This document shows, in pieces, positions 1 through 8,851 of a stretch of DNA of 24,513 nucleotides. Made by a program: the position numbers and the translations under genes. The notes beneath the pieces were generated by a model that ran no database searches, had not been told where the DNA came from, and was given only the letters and a program-made list of their open reading frames with translations. This DNA comes from Chara braunii. Its lineage: Eukaryota; Streptophyta; Charophyceae; Charales; Characeae. The stretch's first letter is position 1. Every line of letters starts with the position of its first letter. Location: positions 4,091,876 through 4,116,388 of the forward strand of contig BFEA01000064.1 of assembly GCA_003427395.1 (NCBI GenBank), written 5' to 3'.

Positions 1-42
<42 letters not shown>

Positions 43-77
43 AAACAACAAGGGAGGAAAAGAATGAATGCATGAAT

Positions 78-153
<76 letters not shown>
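1..153. repeat. (GA)n / (GT)n compound microsatellite
   Basis: Bases 1-39 are pure GA repeats, followed by a short A-rich linker, then about 12 GT repeats (78-101) and a second GA run (102-153). This is simple-sequence DNA. The array starts at the window edge, so its full length is unknown. Confidence 0.97.
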
Positions 154-155
<2 letters not shown>

Positions 156-712
156 TATGTGTAGGCTGAGAAGCATGCAAGTCAATGACTGTGTGAGGGA
201 GGGAGATCGAAGCTATCAGTCATTCCTTCGTTGATGTACATGATGTATATTTTGATTGAAGTTCATTGAACTGGGGTTACTATCTATCTTTGGACGAAAA
301 ATGAAGTTGATTCGATGAATCTCAAGGCTCGACACTTACGGATACGTATTACGTTATCGATTTTCCGATTTTGAATTCCCGAAAATTTTCTTCCACTTAT
401 CAAAAACTCCATCGTGTCAATATTCCACGTACGTACCTGTAAAAAGAGAGTATCTTCTTTTTCAAGATTCTTTTTCTTCCAGAAATTAGGATGAAAGCAA
501 ACGAAGAATGGATTGGAGTCACAGTCAATATATGGATGTTAATCTCTTTTTTTTGAAGTTTTTTCTCTTTTTCGTTTTTTGAAAATTTAAATTATTGATG
601 TCAATCTCGTTGTCACAGTAGATTGTAAAGAGAGGGATTTTTTTTTTCTTTTTCTTTTTTTTCTTTTTTCTTTTTTACAGGAGGGGAATTAAAGATGGAT
701 TTTGTTTTTTTT
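154..712. other. Gene-free stretch with T-rich tracts
   Basis: No open frame or recognisable motif. Several T and TTTTTC runs (about 548-580, 637-676, 703-712) dominate. A polypyrimidine run ending in ACAG near 680 resembles a 3' splice site, but no coding sequence follows, so I do not call an intron. Confidence 0.6.
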
Positions 713-743
713 GGGGGGGGGGGGGGGTTGGGGTTGGGGGGGG
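713..743 (+). other. G-tract cluster, potential G-quadruplex
   Basis: A run of 15 G, then TT, 4 G, TT and 8 G. This supplies four or more G-tracts with very short loops, so it meets the usual pattern for a G-quadruplex. It sits inside T-rich low-complexity sequence with no gene nearby, so a regulatory role is not supported. Confidence 0.6.
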
Positions 744-2440
744 TTCATCTCCGTCCCTCTTTTCTTGGATTCTGTGCCTTGTAGATGAATTGTTTTTTTT
801 TTTGTTTTTTCCAATCTCTTTTCCTCCTAGTTTCCCTTGCTAGCTCCACAACAGACCACGTCCTCCTCCCCTCCCCCCCCTCCCCTCCTCTTCTCTCTCA
901 TTCCTTTTCAGTTCCTGTGTGTGGCTTTTCTTTGCTGGGTCCTATGATGACACACGCATGCCCCCCCCAATCAATAAATGAATAAGATAAATAAAATAAC
1001 TGATAAGTAGATAAGGATATGACGAGGGTTGGTAAGTAGGCTTGTTGTCTTTTTACTTAGCCGAACTTCACCGCAAGGGAATTCCGCACGTGTTGCTCTC
1101 TGATGGTTTGTCTGCGGGGACCCAACGGACCTATTACATACTGAGATCTGCATATAGCGCATAAGCTGCCGAAACGGCTTAAGCCACGACGCAGCCTGAG
1201 TTCGATTGTGCATCCAACCCGCGCTCACCTCAAAACTGGGCCAAGGACGGACCCCACTACCAATTATATGGGAGAGGTTCGTTTTGCATTCATAACAAAT
1301 AAATTGAAATAATTGCAATTTTTTATTTTTTTTGTTTTTTTTTTTTTAACTCCCTTCCAGTGCTACAATTTTTCTATTCTTTGTTGATGTGTATTTTAGT
1401 ATTTTACTAATTTCTTTCCTTTTTTGGAAAGCCTCTGCTTTCATGCCTTCCGATGGTAGGTCCACACATTGTTTATCAGTGGCACTGTATTCTGTCACCT
1501 ACGGACCCAGAGGAGCACCGCCCCCCTCGGCACTGATGGGCCCGCTACTGATGTTTCAAGCCCAATGCGTGTGGCGGAAGCCCAGAGCACCGGCCCGGGT
1601 TTGGGGCGTATGGTCTTCCATTGCTCCGTATGCCTTGTCAGTGAAATCCCTGGTGTCCTGCGCTCCCTCCTCATGCAGGTCTACAAAGGTGGCATTTCGG
1701 AATACATTTTTTTTGTGTGTGCATAGGATTTGTTCGGATTTGTTTTCCCTTTCTTTCCTCTCTTGTTTTTTTTTCTTTTTCTTTTTCTTTTCTCGTTTTC
1801 GTTTCCTTTTCCTTTTGTCTGTTCGCCCCCTTTTTTTCCTTCTCCTTCCTTTTGAACGAGTTCATGATCTCCCACCTTGCGACAGTTCGATAGTATGGCT
1901 GCCCGCGCGCAGTATTCCGCGGAGAATGACGATGGCGGGGCACTGTTTTAGAAATAGGAATGTCCCTGGTACTCCCATCTTTTTTTGGTGCGCGCGCTCT
2001 TCGTTTGGCTGTTTTCGAATTGCGAGCCGAACGGTGCCGCGAACTCCAGTTGTTAGAAGTGTGGGTGACAGTGATAATGACATTTCCGGGGACGTCAGTG
2101 CCATGTTGTTGCACTCGCCATGGACTACCAGGTGGATCAGGAGTTGCTGGATCGCATGATCGACGACGAGGAAGATGTGGTATATTAAGCTCTTGCGCCT
2201 TCCTCTCCCATACGATCGCGAGTGTTTTTGCTCGGTATAGTGCACTACACCTTCACGGCTCGACTTCACGCATGCCTCTCCTTTGCGCAATCTTCGTGTG
2301 CCACGCTTGCACGCTGAGGGTATATGATTGTGTGGGTGTGGTTTTTGTTCCCATTCAAATTGCTGCGCTGGGTTGGCTGCAAATTAATGGGTCTGGGCTT
2401 GATGGCGCTAAGTAGAGAGGATGCAGATGAGAGGTGGGGG
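744..2440. other. Gene-free stretch, low-complexity open frames only
   Basis: Open frames exist on both strands (for example 1389-2159 plus and 1671-2114 minus), but they cross a polypyrimidine block (about 1740-1850) and translate into runs of F/S/L or K/E. No family is recognisable. A 22-codon acidic open frame at 2120-2188 is noted separately. I see no RNA gene here. Confidence 0.55.
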
Positions 2441-2443
2441 ATA

Positions 2444-2709
2444 ATCGCCACTACCCTCCTTGCTTTGGTTGTCGTGGGCTCTCAGTCATCGCTTCAGGTG
2501 GGCTCTCATTCATCGCCCTGCTAGCGTTTCTTTCCTTTCTTGCGTTTTTGTATCACCTGCAGGCACTGCCGCCGCCATCATCGCCACGACTCCGGAAGCA
2601 TGTGTGACGAAGAAGCAGGTGTTCCCTCTGATGAAGCCGTGTGCTAGTGGCTAGCGGCAGAAAAGCGCTTCAGGGATCGCCACTACCCTCCTTGCTTTGG
2701 TTGTCGTGG
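2444..2709 (+). repeat. 34-bp direct repeat pair with short nested 24-bp tandem repeat
   Basis: The same 34 bases (starting ATCGCCACTACC, ending TTGTCGTGG) occur at 2444-2477 and 2676-2709 with no mismatch, 232 bp apart. Directly after the first copy a 24-bp unit starting GTGGGCTCTCA is repeated at 2474 and 2498 with one difference. The exactness suggests a recent duplication. The 198 bp in between show no recognised element. Confidence 0.85.
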
Positions 2710-3287
2710 CGAGATTCCCACACTACGCGGAACTGGCTCTAGGGATGCAGATGGTCTGTTCATGTTCGCATCTATCCAAGTCATCGTGTCGTGTTGGGTG
2801 TCTGTGTATTACTCTCGAACTGCGGATGGGGAAATGACGCTTCAACCCTATGGCTAAAAATTGAGTGGCAGTATTTTTCGATGAAGAGGACGTGTACTGT
2901 TTAGTGTAATCTCTACTAATCTGTGCTTTCTGTGCGTTGAATGATGTTTTGGTGTGAGATACTCTCTGCTTTTGCTGTGTACCTATTCTCTGCTCGTATC
3001 ATGGATGGTATATGCATCTTATTGGAGATGTCGGTGACGCCTGTCTTGCTTTGGATTTTTTTGCGGGATTTTTATCGCGTTGCTTGGGACTCTCTATGGT
3101 CGTAGCTTTGTGACTTACACATAAAAGTCGCCTCTATACATAACATCCCTCCACATAGATGCTGGCCGTCAAGTCGGCACGAGGAGGAGATACTATGCTG
3201 GATGGCGCCGCATGCACTCGTCGCACATGTCCTGATACTCATCGTAAAAAAAACTCTGTCGTCATGCAATGCTGTCGGCATCCTCTC
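2710..3287. other. Gene-free stretch
   Basis: I see no coding frame, RNA gene or repeat I can relate to other parts of the window. Confidence 0.5.
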
Positions 3288-3447
3288 TTTTTTTTTTTTC
3301 TTTTTTTCTTTTTTTGTGAAAGCCCTTGTGCCATCCCTTTTTATCCCAGCGGTGGTACGAGAACCGGCAGGATTGAGGGCTCGTCAATCGGGCGGCTCCA
3401 TCTATTGGTGGGGAGCTACACCTGCTGAAAACCGGGTCCAGCGTCCC
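3288..3447 (-). mobile_element. SINE-like retroelement copy R1
   Basis: On the minus strand it reads GGGACGCTGGACCCGG, then CAGCAGGTGTAGC, then a GCTCC...GGAGC hairpin with loop CCACCAATAGAT (plus positions 3395-3416), then a divergent body and a poly(A) tail interrupted by G (plus-strand T run 3288-3315). It shares the head and hairpin with copies R4, R5 and R7. No clear target-site duplication. The 3' body does not carry the second hairpin seen in R5, R7 and R8, so it may be a subfamily or a chimaera. Confidence 0.7.
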
Positions 3448-3450
3448 ATT

Positions 3451-4243
3451 GATACATCTTGTAGTACCTCGTATTCGTCACTATGCACCTTCCTCCTGAG
3501 TGTTTTCTAACGTGGGGCTGTGTGTGTCCGGTTCTCATTCTCCCATGGCATCTCCGCCTTGGGTTACGGATCGGGTGGGACAAGTTGGGGCATCTAAAGG
3601 GTCTGTACTCGTACGCCCACGTGTCTTAATCCTCTTCTCTTGAATGGACTGGCATCCGCGTCATCACCAAGTGATGAAGTTGCAATCGGCTGTGATGCTT
3701 TCTCGAACATTACACAACTTACACTAGATGCTCGCTCACGACTGAATCCATTCTATTCTCTATTTCTGTACTTGTTGGCGGGGGATGATGCACGCTAGCG
3801 CAGATCTCGGATTCTTATCTTTCAATAGGCCTTGTTCTATTGTTGAAGGATTCACTCGTCACTACGGTTGCAATTTGTTTTCTGCTTTTAACTTTTAAGT
3901 CTGTCTTCAGATCTGGGGATGCTTTGGGGTGGGCATCCCAACTTCCCAAGGGACGACCAAGGGTTGCTGCTGGGATGACGCTGGTCGGAGCTGGGGCGAG
4001 TTGTGTTGCCCTGTAACGGAGCTTTGGGGTGGGGGCGTGAGGCCTGGAAGAGCTCTCAGCAGGGAGTAAGACGGTGTTGGGAAGGAAGTCTTAGAAAGGC
4101 TTGTCACGGAACCTGATAGAAGTGAGCATTCGTAGTAGGACTTTGTTTCACAGTTTGTTCTCAGCCGAAGCCGGGTAATGGCCCCGGTATCTCAAATGTG
4201 TCCTTGAAAGACCTCAAATTTTCTCAATGATCTGTATAATTCG
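3451..4243. other. Gene-free stretch
   Basis: No supported gene. The phrase CTTTGGGGTGGG occurs at about 3921 and 4021, a weak local duplication. A minus-strand open frame at 3907-4107 is proline/serine-rich and has no recognisable features. Confidence 0.5.
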
Positions 4244-4301
4244 ATATGGGACGCTGGGCCCGGTTCCCAGCACGTGCTGCTCAAAAAAAAAAAAAAAAAA
4301 A
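4244..4301 (+). mobile_element. SINE-like retroelement copy R2, internally truncated
   Basis: Begins ATGGGACGCTGGGCCCGG, continues TTCCCAGCACGTGCTGCTC and goes straight into 19 A. This is the family head followed directly by the tail, with both hairpins missing. No flanking duplication is evident. Confidence 0.65.
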
Positions 4302-4760
4302 CTCTCCTACACCCTTACGGAACGATCGCGGTTAATGGACGCGCGCGTGGCTGATACACCGTGCCTGCCCACCCGGGTCTGCTGTAACAGTGTAGCGTAT
4401 CTTGTGCGCTGGACTGTGTCTACGCGTAGTACCTATCCACGCGGCTGGCGATCGCCATGCACAAGACAACTTTTTTTTCTTTTTTTTTGCGCGTAGATCA
4501 CCTTATGATTTTTTTTCCGATTCGATATAGACGCCCATACGTAGACATGGACGTCCATATGGCGTGCTTCAGATCGATATACATGCCGACTGCTACGTCC
4601 ATTTTACGCCATGAATGCCCTTATCATGCCCTCCACTGCTTGGGTGCGCCGCCATACTTGATGTAATCATGCACTAGCGGCCATCGTTCGTCGCGTCCGC
4701 ACTGTTGGCACAGTATAAGAAGGTCTAGCTGCCTATCCTTTCCTTTTTTGGTAATATGTC

Positions 4761-4884
4761 CCAGCCGTTGCATCCCCCGAACATAACGCACCCTTAAAAT
4801 GAATGTATACATACTACACAAATTGTATTTCCGGCCAGATAGATCCAAAATGAGGGTGTGTTGTGTTCGGGGGAAGACGGTAGT
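4761..4884 (-). mobile_element. MITE, 'TCTTC' family copy a
   Basis: Read on the minus strand it begins ACTACCGTCTTCCCCCGAAC, has a core CTCATTTTGG...ATCTATCTGGCCGGAAAT, and ends GGGTGCGTTATGTTCGGGGG followed by a decayed end. It aligns along its length with the better-preserved copy at 18888-19000. Terminal inverted repeats extend about 30 bp, but the outer 12 bp of one side are eroded. No transposase is encoded. Confidence 0.8.
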
Positions 4885-4918
4885 CACCTATGTTGTTCCC
4901 ATGCATGGTCAGTTCAAA

Positions 4919-5040
4919 CGATCGTCTTCACCCAAATGGAACGCTCGGTAATTATCGCCGTATCTGGGCTGAAAGTTGTGCCAAATTCAGCTATAAATTC
5001 TATAATGAGCGGGCGCTATATTCGGGTGACGACGGTTGCT
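4919..5040 (+). mobile_element. MITE, 'TCTTC' family copy b (divergent subfamily)
   Basis: Starts CGTCTTCACCCAAATGG and ends CGGGTGACGACGG, giving inverted ends of roughly 30 bp with several mismatches. The core CGCCGTATCTGGGCTGAAAG corresponds to GCTGTATCTGGCCGGAAA in copies a and d. It lies only 35 bp from copy a. Open frames across it are by-products of the inverted repeat. Confidence 0.72.
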
Positions 5041-5080
5041 TAGTCTGCACTCATAGCATCTATTTCTCCACATTTCTTCT

Positions 5081-5157
5081 GTATGTATGTATGTATGTAT
5101 GTATGTATGTATGTATGTATGTATGTATGGATGGATGGATGTATGTATGTATGGATG
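5081..5157 (+). repeat. (ATGT)n / (ATGG)n microsatellite
   Basis: Tetranucleotide ATGT array with an internal ATGG block. It is responsible for the M-Y-V-C repeat seen in all forward translations. Confidence 0.95.
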
Positions 5158-5387
5158 TTCATCCTCCGAGAAAATGCACCTCTGGGCCATCTGTTTGCAT
5201 GTCCGCATGGAAATAGTGTTGGCCATGCTTCTTCTGATGGATCCCCACATACGGGTCGGTCAGCTTGGTATGTCCTGTGCTCACCTGATAAAGATTAACG
5301 GGGGTGTGCCAATGAACTATTTCGGAGCTTGATTGCAATACGGTTTTCGTATCTTGCTTCGACATGCTATTCGTGGAGTGCTCTTAA

Positions 5388-5531
5388 CACACACAAACAC
5401 ACACAAATACATACACAAACACAACACAAACACAAACAAACAAATAAACAAACAAAAAAACAAGAAAACAAACAAAAACAACAGAAAAACAAACAAACAA
5501 ACAAAAAAATAAACAAAAGAACAAACAAAAT
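5388..5531 (+). repeat. (ACAA)/(CAAA)-rich microsatellite
   Basis: About 140 bp of ACACAAAC, CAAACAAA and CAAAAAA variants. The T-N-K-Q reading on plus and F-V-L reading on minus are low complexity, not a gene. Confidence 0.93.
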
Positions 5532-5751
5532 CAACCGGTCCAGTAAGGTGATGGCACAAGGGAAAACAGAGTTGATTGTGCTTGTGATTTATAACATAGT
5601 TACACTAGCAGTATCTGAAATGGATCTGACCACAATTACGGCCGGATATGGATGTATGTGACCGCAAAATTAGGTCCAGGAGGGTTGTACGGAAGCCCTA
5701 GTGTGAGTATGTCCATTAGGCAGCAGGTGCATTGCATAGGTAATGTGTTTT

Positions 5752-5796
<45 letters not shown>

Positions 5797-5828
5797 CGAA
5801 GTCGGACTGATCTTAGAGAATATACTCA

Positions 5829-5915
5829 CAGTCTTCCCCCCAACAGAACATACGGTCATCATGGCCGTATTCGGCCCAACGTTCAGTCCAGATGAAGCGA
5901 ATACTATGATGGTAC
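5829..5915 (-). mobile_element. MITE fragment, 'TCTTC' family copy c
   Basis: Contains CAGTCTTCCCCCCAACAG, then TCATCATGG, then ATTCGGCCCAACGTTCAGTCC and CAGATGAAGCGA, matching in order the reverse complement of copy b. The distal end is missing and the fragment runs into T-rich sequence and SINE-like copy R3, so it was probably truncated. A long T run (about 37 T) precedes it at 5756-5792. Confidence 0.6.
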
Positions 5916-5935
5916 TTTCTTTTTTTCCTTCGTTC

Positions 5936-6080
5936 TTTTTTTTTTTTTTTTTTTTCACGTTTTCCGCTCGATACCTAGGTCTATTGGTAAAGCCCCACCA
6001 ATAGATGGAGCGGTCCGTCGACAAAGCGCCAATCCCGGTGGGATAGAGGCCTTGCCGGAAACGGGGTCCCGCATCCCGTA
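5936..6080 (-). mobile_element. SINE-like retroelement copy R3 with inverted hairpin segment
   Basis: On the minus strand the head ATGTACGGGATGCGGGACCC is followed by a body and a poly(A) tail (plus-strand T run 5937-5955). The hairpin segment GCCCCACCAATAGATGGAGC is in the opposite orientation relative to the head (sense on plus at 5992-6011), unlike the other copies. Either the palindromic arms let the loop invert, or two insertions are nested. Confidence 0.6.
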
Positions 6081-6314
6081 CATACATTCAAACTGATCTA
6101 GTAAAGTGTACCCCCGAATCCCCCGGATGCTATTTTTGCGGTTCTGCCAAAAGGACAACATTGTATTTGATCTCCCAGCCTCTTCAGCTTCCCGTAGCCG
6201 CGAGATGGGCAGCAGTCGAGACCGTCTCCAACCCATACAACCTTTTAAAATTTTAATTAAAAAAAATACGTATCCCTGGCTGCTTCCTGCTGTCTGCCTT
6301 CGCTGCAGAAGTCG

Positions 6315-6670
6315 GGGGCGAGGTCCCCACTACCAAAGAGGAGTGGATAAGTTCCTGAATCAGGACGTGTTTTAAGCAGAGATGCAGGAAAGTAGTTGGA
6401 TCTCGATTTTCTGCACCTTGGCGCGACACACATCCAGATACAGGTGTTCAGTCCAATCCTCTATGCTAGTGGGACTTCGCCCCAGGGGACGCTTATCAAC
6501 TAAGGGCCAGATCCCACTGGCAAAGAGGATTGGAACAAGTGTCTGTATCTGGACGTGTTCCGCGCAGAGATGCCGAAACGCAGATCCATCACAGTTTTTT
6601 GCACCTCTCCACAAACACGTCCAGATTCAGACACTTATTCCAATCCTTTTTGCCAGTGGGATCTGGCCCT
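6315..6670. repeat. Tandemly duplicated foldback: four about 70-bp arms in F-R-F-R order
   Basis: Arms lie at 6315-6385 (F), 6411-6484 (R), 6504-6573 (F) and 6601-6670 (R). The F arm in its best copy reads GGGCCAGATCCCACTGGC, then AAAGAGGATTGGAACAAGTG, then TATCTGGACGTGTTCCGC and GCAGAGATGC. Each F-R pair encloses a 25-27-bp spacer, so one foldback of about 170 bp has been duplicated in tandem at a period of 189 bp. One reading of the F arm (DPTGKEDWNKCLYLDVFRAE) stays open, hinting that the arm came from a coding sequence I do not recognise. Confidence 0.82.
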
Positions 6671-6804
6671 AAGCGTCCCCCATACCATTGCGAGTCCACC
6701 CGTGAAAGGCGGAGAGGTGGAGCGAGATCCGGGGGAAGTCCGGCGGGAACCCCCAAGGGGGGGTGCATCCGGGCTGTTTTTGACAACCTTGGTCCTGTCC
6801 TGAA

Positions 6805-7103
6805 ACCGCCAGTACACGGCTCGGCCTTGCTGAAAGAGAAACTCGTCACCTACGGAAATTTTGGAGGCTCGGCCTACCGGACCACAATGGCTGGCGGCGC
6901 CAACCGAAAAAGTTGTAAATAAGAAGTAATTGAGATAGAAGTTGTTATAAAAATTCTAAATAAGAAATTTACAATGAAAATACATACTAAATTTCAATGA
7001 ATAAGTTCAAAGAATAAACTTAAAATAAGTCTGGCGCCGCTGGCGGTTTGGAAAGCTTGGCCCGCAGTAATAAGGCACCTGCAGGCCCAGGTGTACTGGT
7101 GGT
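6805..7103. mobile_element. TTAA-flanked mini-element 1 (piggyBac-like MITE candidate)
   Basis: Left end ACCGCCAGTACAC and right end GTGTACTGGTGGT form a 13-bp terminal inverted repeat with one mismatch. The right flank is TTAA (7104-7107) and the left flank TGAA (6801-6804), one base off. The interior is GC-rich near both ends (GGCGGCGCCA and GGCGCCGCTGGCGG) around an AT-rich centre. TTAA duplications are typical of piggyBac-type elements, so the assignment is an inference from the flank alone. No transposase is present. Confidence 0.6.
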
Positions 7104-7107
7104 TTAA

Positions 7108-7259
7108 ACCACCAGTACTTCCTAAAGTCGCGTAGCGTTAACATTACGCGATTTTCGGAGACGTACGGGCCACTACAGGAGAGCCCAAATTCATCCAACT
7201 GGAAACGTTTCTACTCTATTTTTTTTCCTCGGCCAATAGCTGGTCCAAGTACTGGTGGT
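7108..7259. mobile_element. TTAA-flanked mini-element 2 (piggyBac-like MITE candidate)
   Basis: A 152-bp element with perfect 13-bp inverted ends ACCACCAGTACTT / AAGTACTGGTGGT, flanked by TTAA on both sides (7104-7107 and 7260-7263). It shares its left TTAA with mini-element 1, so the two ends meet as a perfect 26-bp palindrome at 7093-7118. It contains a second near-palindrome at 7128-7151 (TCGCGTA...TACGCGA). It is non-coding. Confidence 0.72.
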
Positions 7260-7333
7260 TTAAACATTTTGCCTATGTCCCTTCTCAGCGCTTGCTCTTC
7301 TGGTTGGTCACCCCCCCCTCCCACTTCATGCTA

Positions 7334-7491
7334 GGGGTACCCAGTGGGAAGCTGGACCCGTTGTCCAGCAGGTGCAGCTCCCCACCAATAGATTGGAGCA
7401 ACCAGGCGGCCCACTCGGAGGCGATGTTCATACCACTCCTCCTAGCGTGGCAGCATGGTTTCAAAAAAAAAAAAAAAAAGGGGGTACCCAG
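7334..7491 (+). mobile_element. SINE-like retroelement copy R4 with perfect 11-bp target-site duplication
   Basis: GGGGTACCCAG at 7334-7344 is repeated at 7481-7491, directly after a 17-A tail (7463-7479). Between them lies TGGGAAGCTGGACCCG, TTGTCCAGCAGGTGCAGC, the GCTCC...GGAGC hairpin (7377-7399) and a body of about 60 bp. The duplication plus the tail is the signature of target-primed reverse transcription. The copy lacks the first 75 bp of the head seen at 16650 and 24430, so it is 5'-truncated. It is the best-delimited member of the family in this window. Confidence 0.85.
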
Positions 7492-7826
7492 GCCGCGCGA
7501 TCGCTGCCCAGCCATTCTTCTGGGAATCATTTGATTGTCTGTTGGATGTCCGTTGTGTGGTAAAAATGTGAAAAAAAATCAAAAAATCCCATTTCATGCT
7601 AGGTATCCAGCCCCTGTATTTTTGCTTTTCGCCTAGGCTACCAGAGTGGCCTAGGGCCACTTGTCGGGCCGGGTCGAAAAGAAATAAAAATAAAAAAAAT
7701 CGTTAAGTAATAACTTAATAAGTTTATTAAACTTTATTCAAAGGGCCAGGTCAGGCGGGTCACACTACCGAAGTCTGTCAGTTGCATTAATAATTAATTT
7801 AATTAACAAAAAACAAAACCACACAT

Positions 7827-7958
7827 ATGCCGACAATGAATCAATTAATTCGTCATGGTAGAGAATCAAAACGACGTACGCAACGTACTCGCGCTTTAAA
7901 TCAATGTCCTCAAAAGCAAGGAGTATGCCTTCGTGTTTCTACAAGAACACCAAAAAAA
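7827..7958 (+). pseudogene. rps12: Broken copy of mitochondrial ribosomal protein S12 (first 44 codons)
   Basis: The first 44 codons from the ATG at 7827 match the N-terminus of plant-type mitochondrial RPS12, a small-subunit protein of the ribosomal decoding centre. The recognisable pieces are [35 protein letters not shown]. The bacterial and chloroplast versions differ in this part (for example, no LIRHGRE), so the mitochondrial lineage is preferred. After TPKK the family continues PNSALRK..., but here the sequence switches to unrelated NNKFGKEF and a stop follows at 8028-8030. The full protein is about 125 residues, so two thirds are missing, including the conserved C-terminal half. The AT-rich 7680-7826 flank may be part of the same transferred piece. 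The surrounding repeats point to a nuclear insertion of mitochondrial DNA, not an organelle contig. A nuclear-transferred functional gene is unlikely given the break. Confidence 0.85.
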
Positions 7959-8430
7959 AACAACAAATTTGGTAAAGAATTTCGATCTGAACCTGGGGCA
8001 AAAGTTGTGTTTTTTTCACAACAGTTGTGACAACCCTAATTTAGTAACCGAAACTCCACCGACCATGAAGAAATCAAGCACAAAAAGAAAACTACCGAAG
8101 AAAAGGAATCTAAACCACAGAAAGGAAACCAGCGGTCAGCGCTGCGTGCGCATGTCCACTATTCATCTGGAGTTATTACCAACCCCTGTCATTGTAATGA
8201 AGCATTTTTTGACAGTTTGGTCTTTATGGTTTTAAACCATTTGACGCTGTAAGGAGTCAGGATAGAGGGGGAAGAGGTCACCGAAATGGTTAAGCAATAT
8301 ATTCAGGAAGAACTTATGGCACAATGACAAAGTGTGAAAACAAAATTGGATCTATTTCAAACGGAAAAAGACATAATGCAAGCTATCTGATAGTTTTCCA
8401 AGGAATGGTTGGGGAGAGAGGGCAGGATAG
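7959..8430 (+). other. Unrecognised A-rich decayed coding-like region
   Basis: Downstream of the rps12 break, one reading interrupted by stops gives [20 protein letters not shown], then a lysine/glutamate-rich part, then GEEVTEMVKQYIQEELMAQ and KLDLFQTEKDIMQA. This composition resembles a charged, coiled-coil-forming segment such as those in retroelement gag-like proteins, but I recognise no domain. It may be the other partner of the recombination that broke rps12. Confidence 0.3.
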
Positions 8431-8851
8431 CCCGCATTAGTTGGGAGGGAGGACAGTCTTTGGAAGGGGGTAAGGACGAGCTCAGAAGAGACTACAGTAT
8501 CTGTTTTAGTGATTGGACTAAGGTAGATGGGGCGGTTCCTCTGCGTCCTCCTTCTGATTTCCCCGATCCCTTTCCACCCCATGGATTTTCCATTGTAGAT
8601 CTACAGTGGTACGAAGCGGGGTAATCAATGCTGGCAGGCTCCACCCTTGTTCGCCAAGAATGTCAACAGATGGGGTAGATGCTAGTACGGTTTCAGTGTG
8701 GCTCAGGGGGATGGAGGAACTAGGGTATAGCTGTGTATCTGGCGCCGAATGCAGGGTGAAGAGGTTCCCCCTTCCCACCAATATCCTGCTCAGTCAATCC
8801 CCTAGATCCCGGGGCAATCAATGCTGGCAGGAATGTACTTCAAATCAGTCT

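Noticed and set aside
661-690. Polypyrimidine tract plus ACAG as a 3' splice site of a gene
   Set aside because: No coding exon or downstream donor site can be recognised.
1190-1210. GAGTTCGATTG, a Pol III B-box-like motif suggesting a tRNA or tRNA-derived SINE
   Set aside because: No T-stem can be formed around it, and the upstream sequence does not fold into D and anticodon arms.
1389-2159. Plus-strand 256-codon open frame
   Set aside because: It crosses a polypyrimidine block, has no recognisable motif, and overlaps equally long open frames on the other strand.
4624-4887. Open frame with TTVFPR...GRKY and its look-alike at 18813-19034, as a conserved small protein
   Set aside because: Both are translations of the same MITE. 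The similarity is due to the shared inverted-repeat DNA, and frames open on both strands.
5317-5559. Hydrophobic F/V/L-rich minus-strand frame that could look like a membrane protein
   Set aside because: It is the reverse strand of a (CAAA)n microsatellite.
7128-7151. TAACATTAC in a stem-loop, reminiscent of the nonanucleotide origin of single-stranded DNA viruses
   Set aside because: One base differs from the canonical TAATATTAC, the motif overlaps the stem instead of lying in the loop, and no Rep-like sequence is nearby. The position inside a TTAA mini-element explains the palindrome better.
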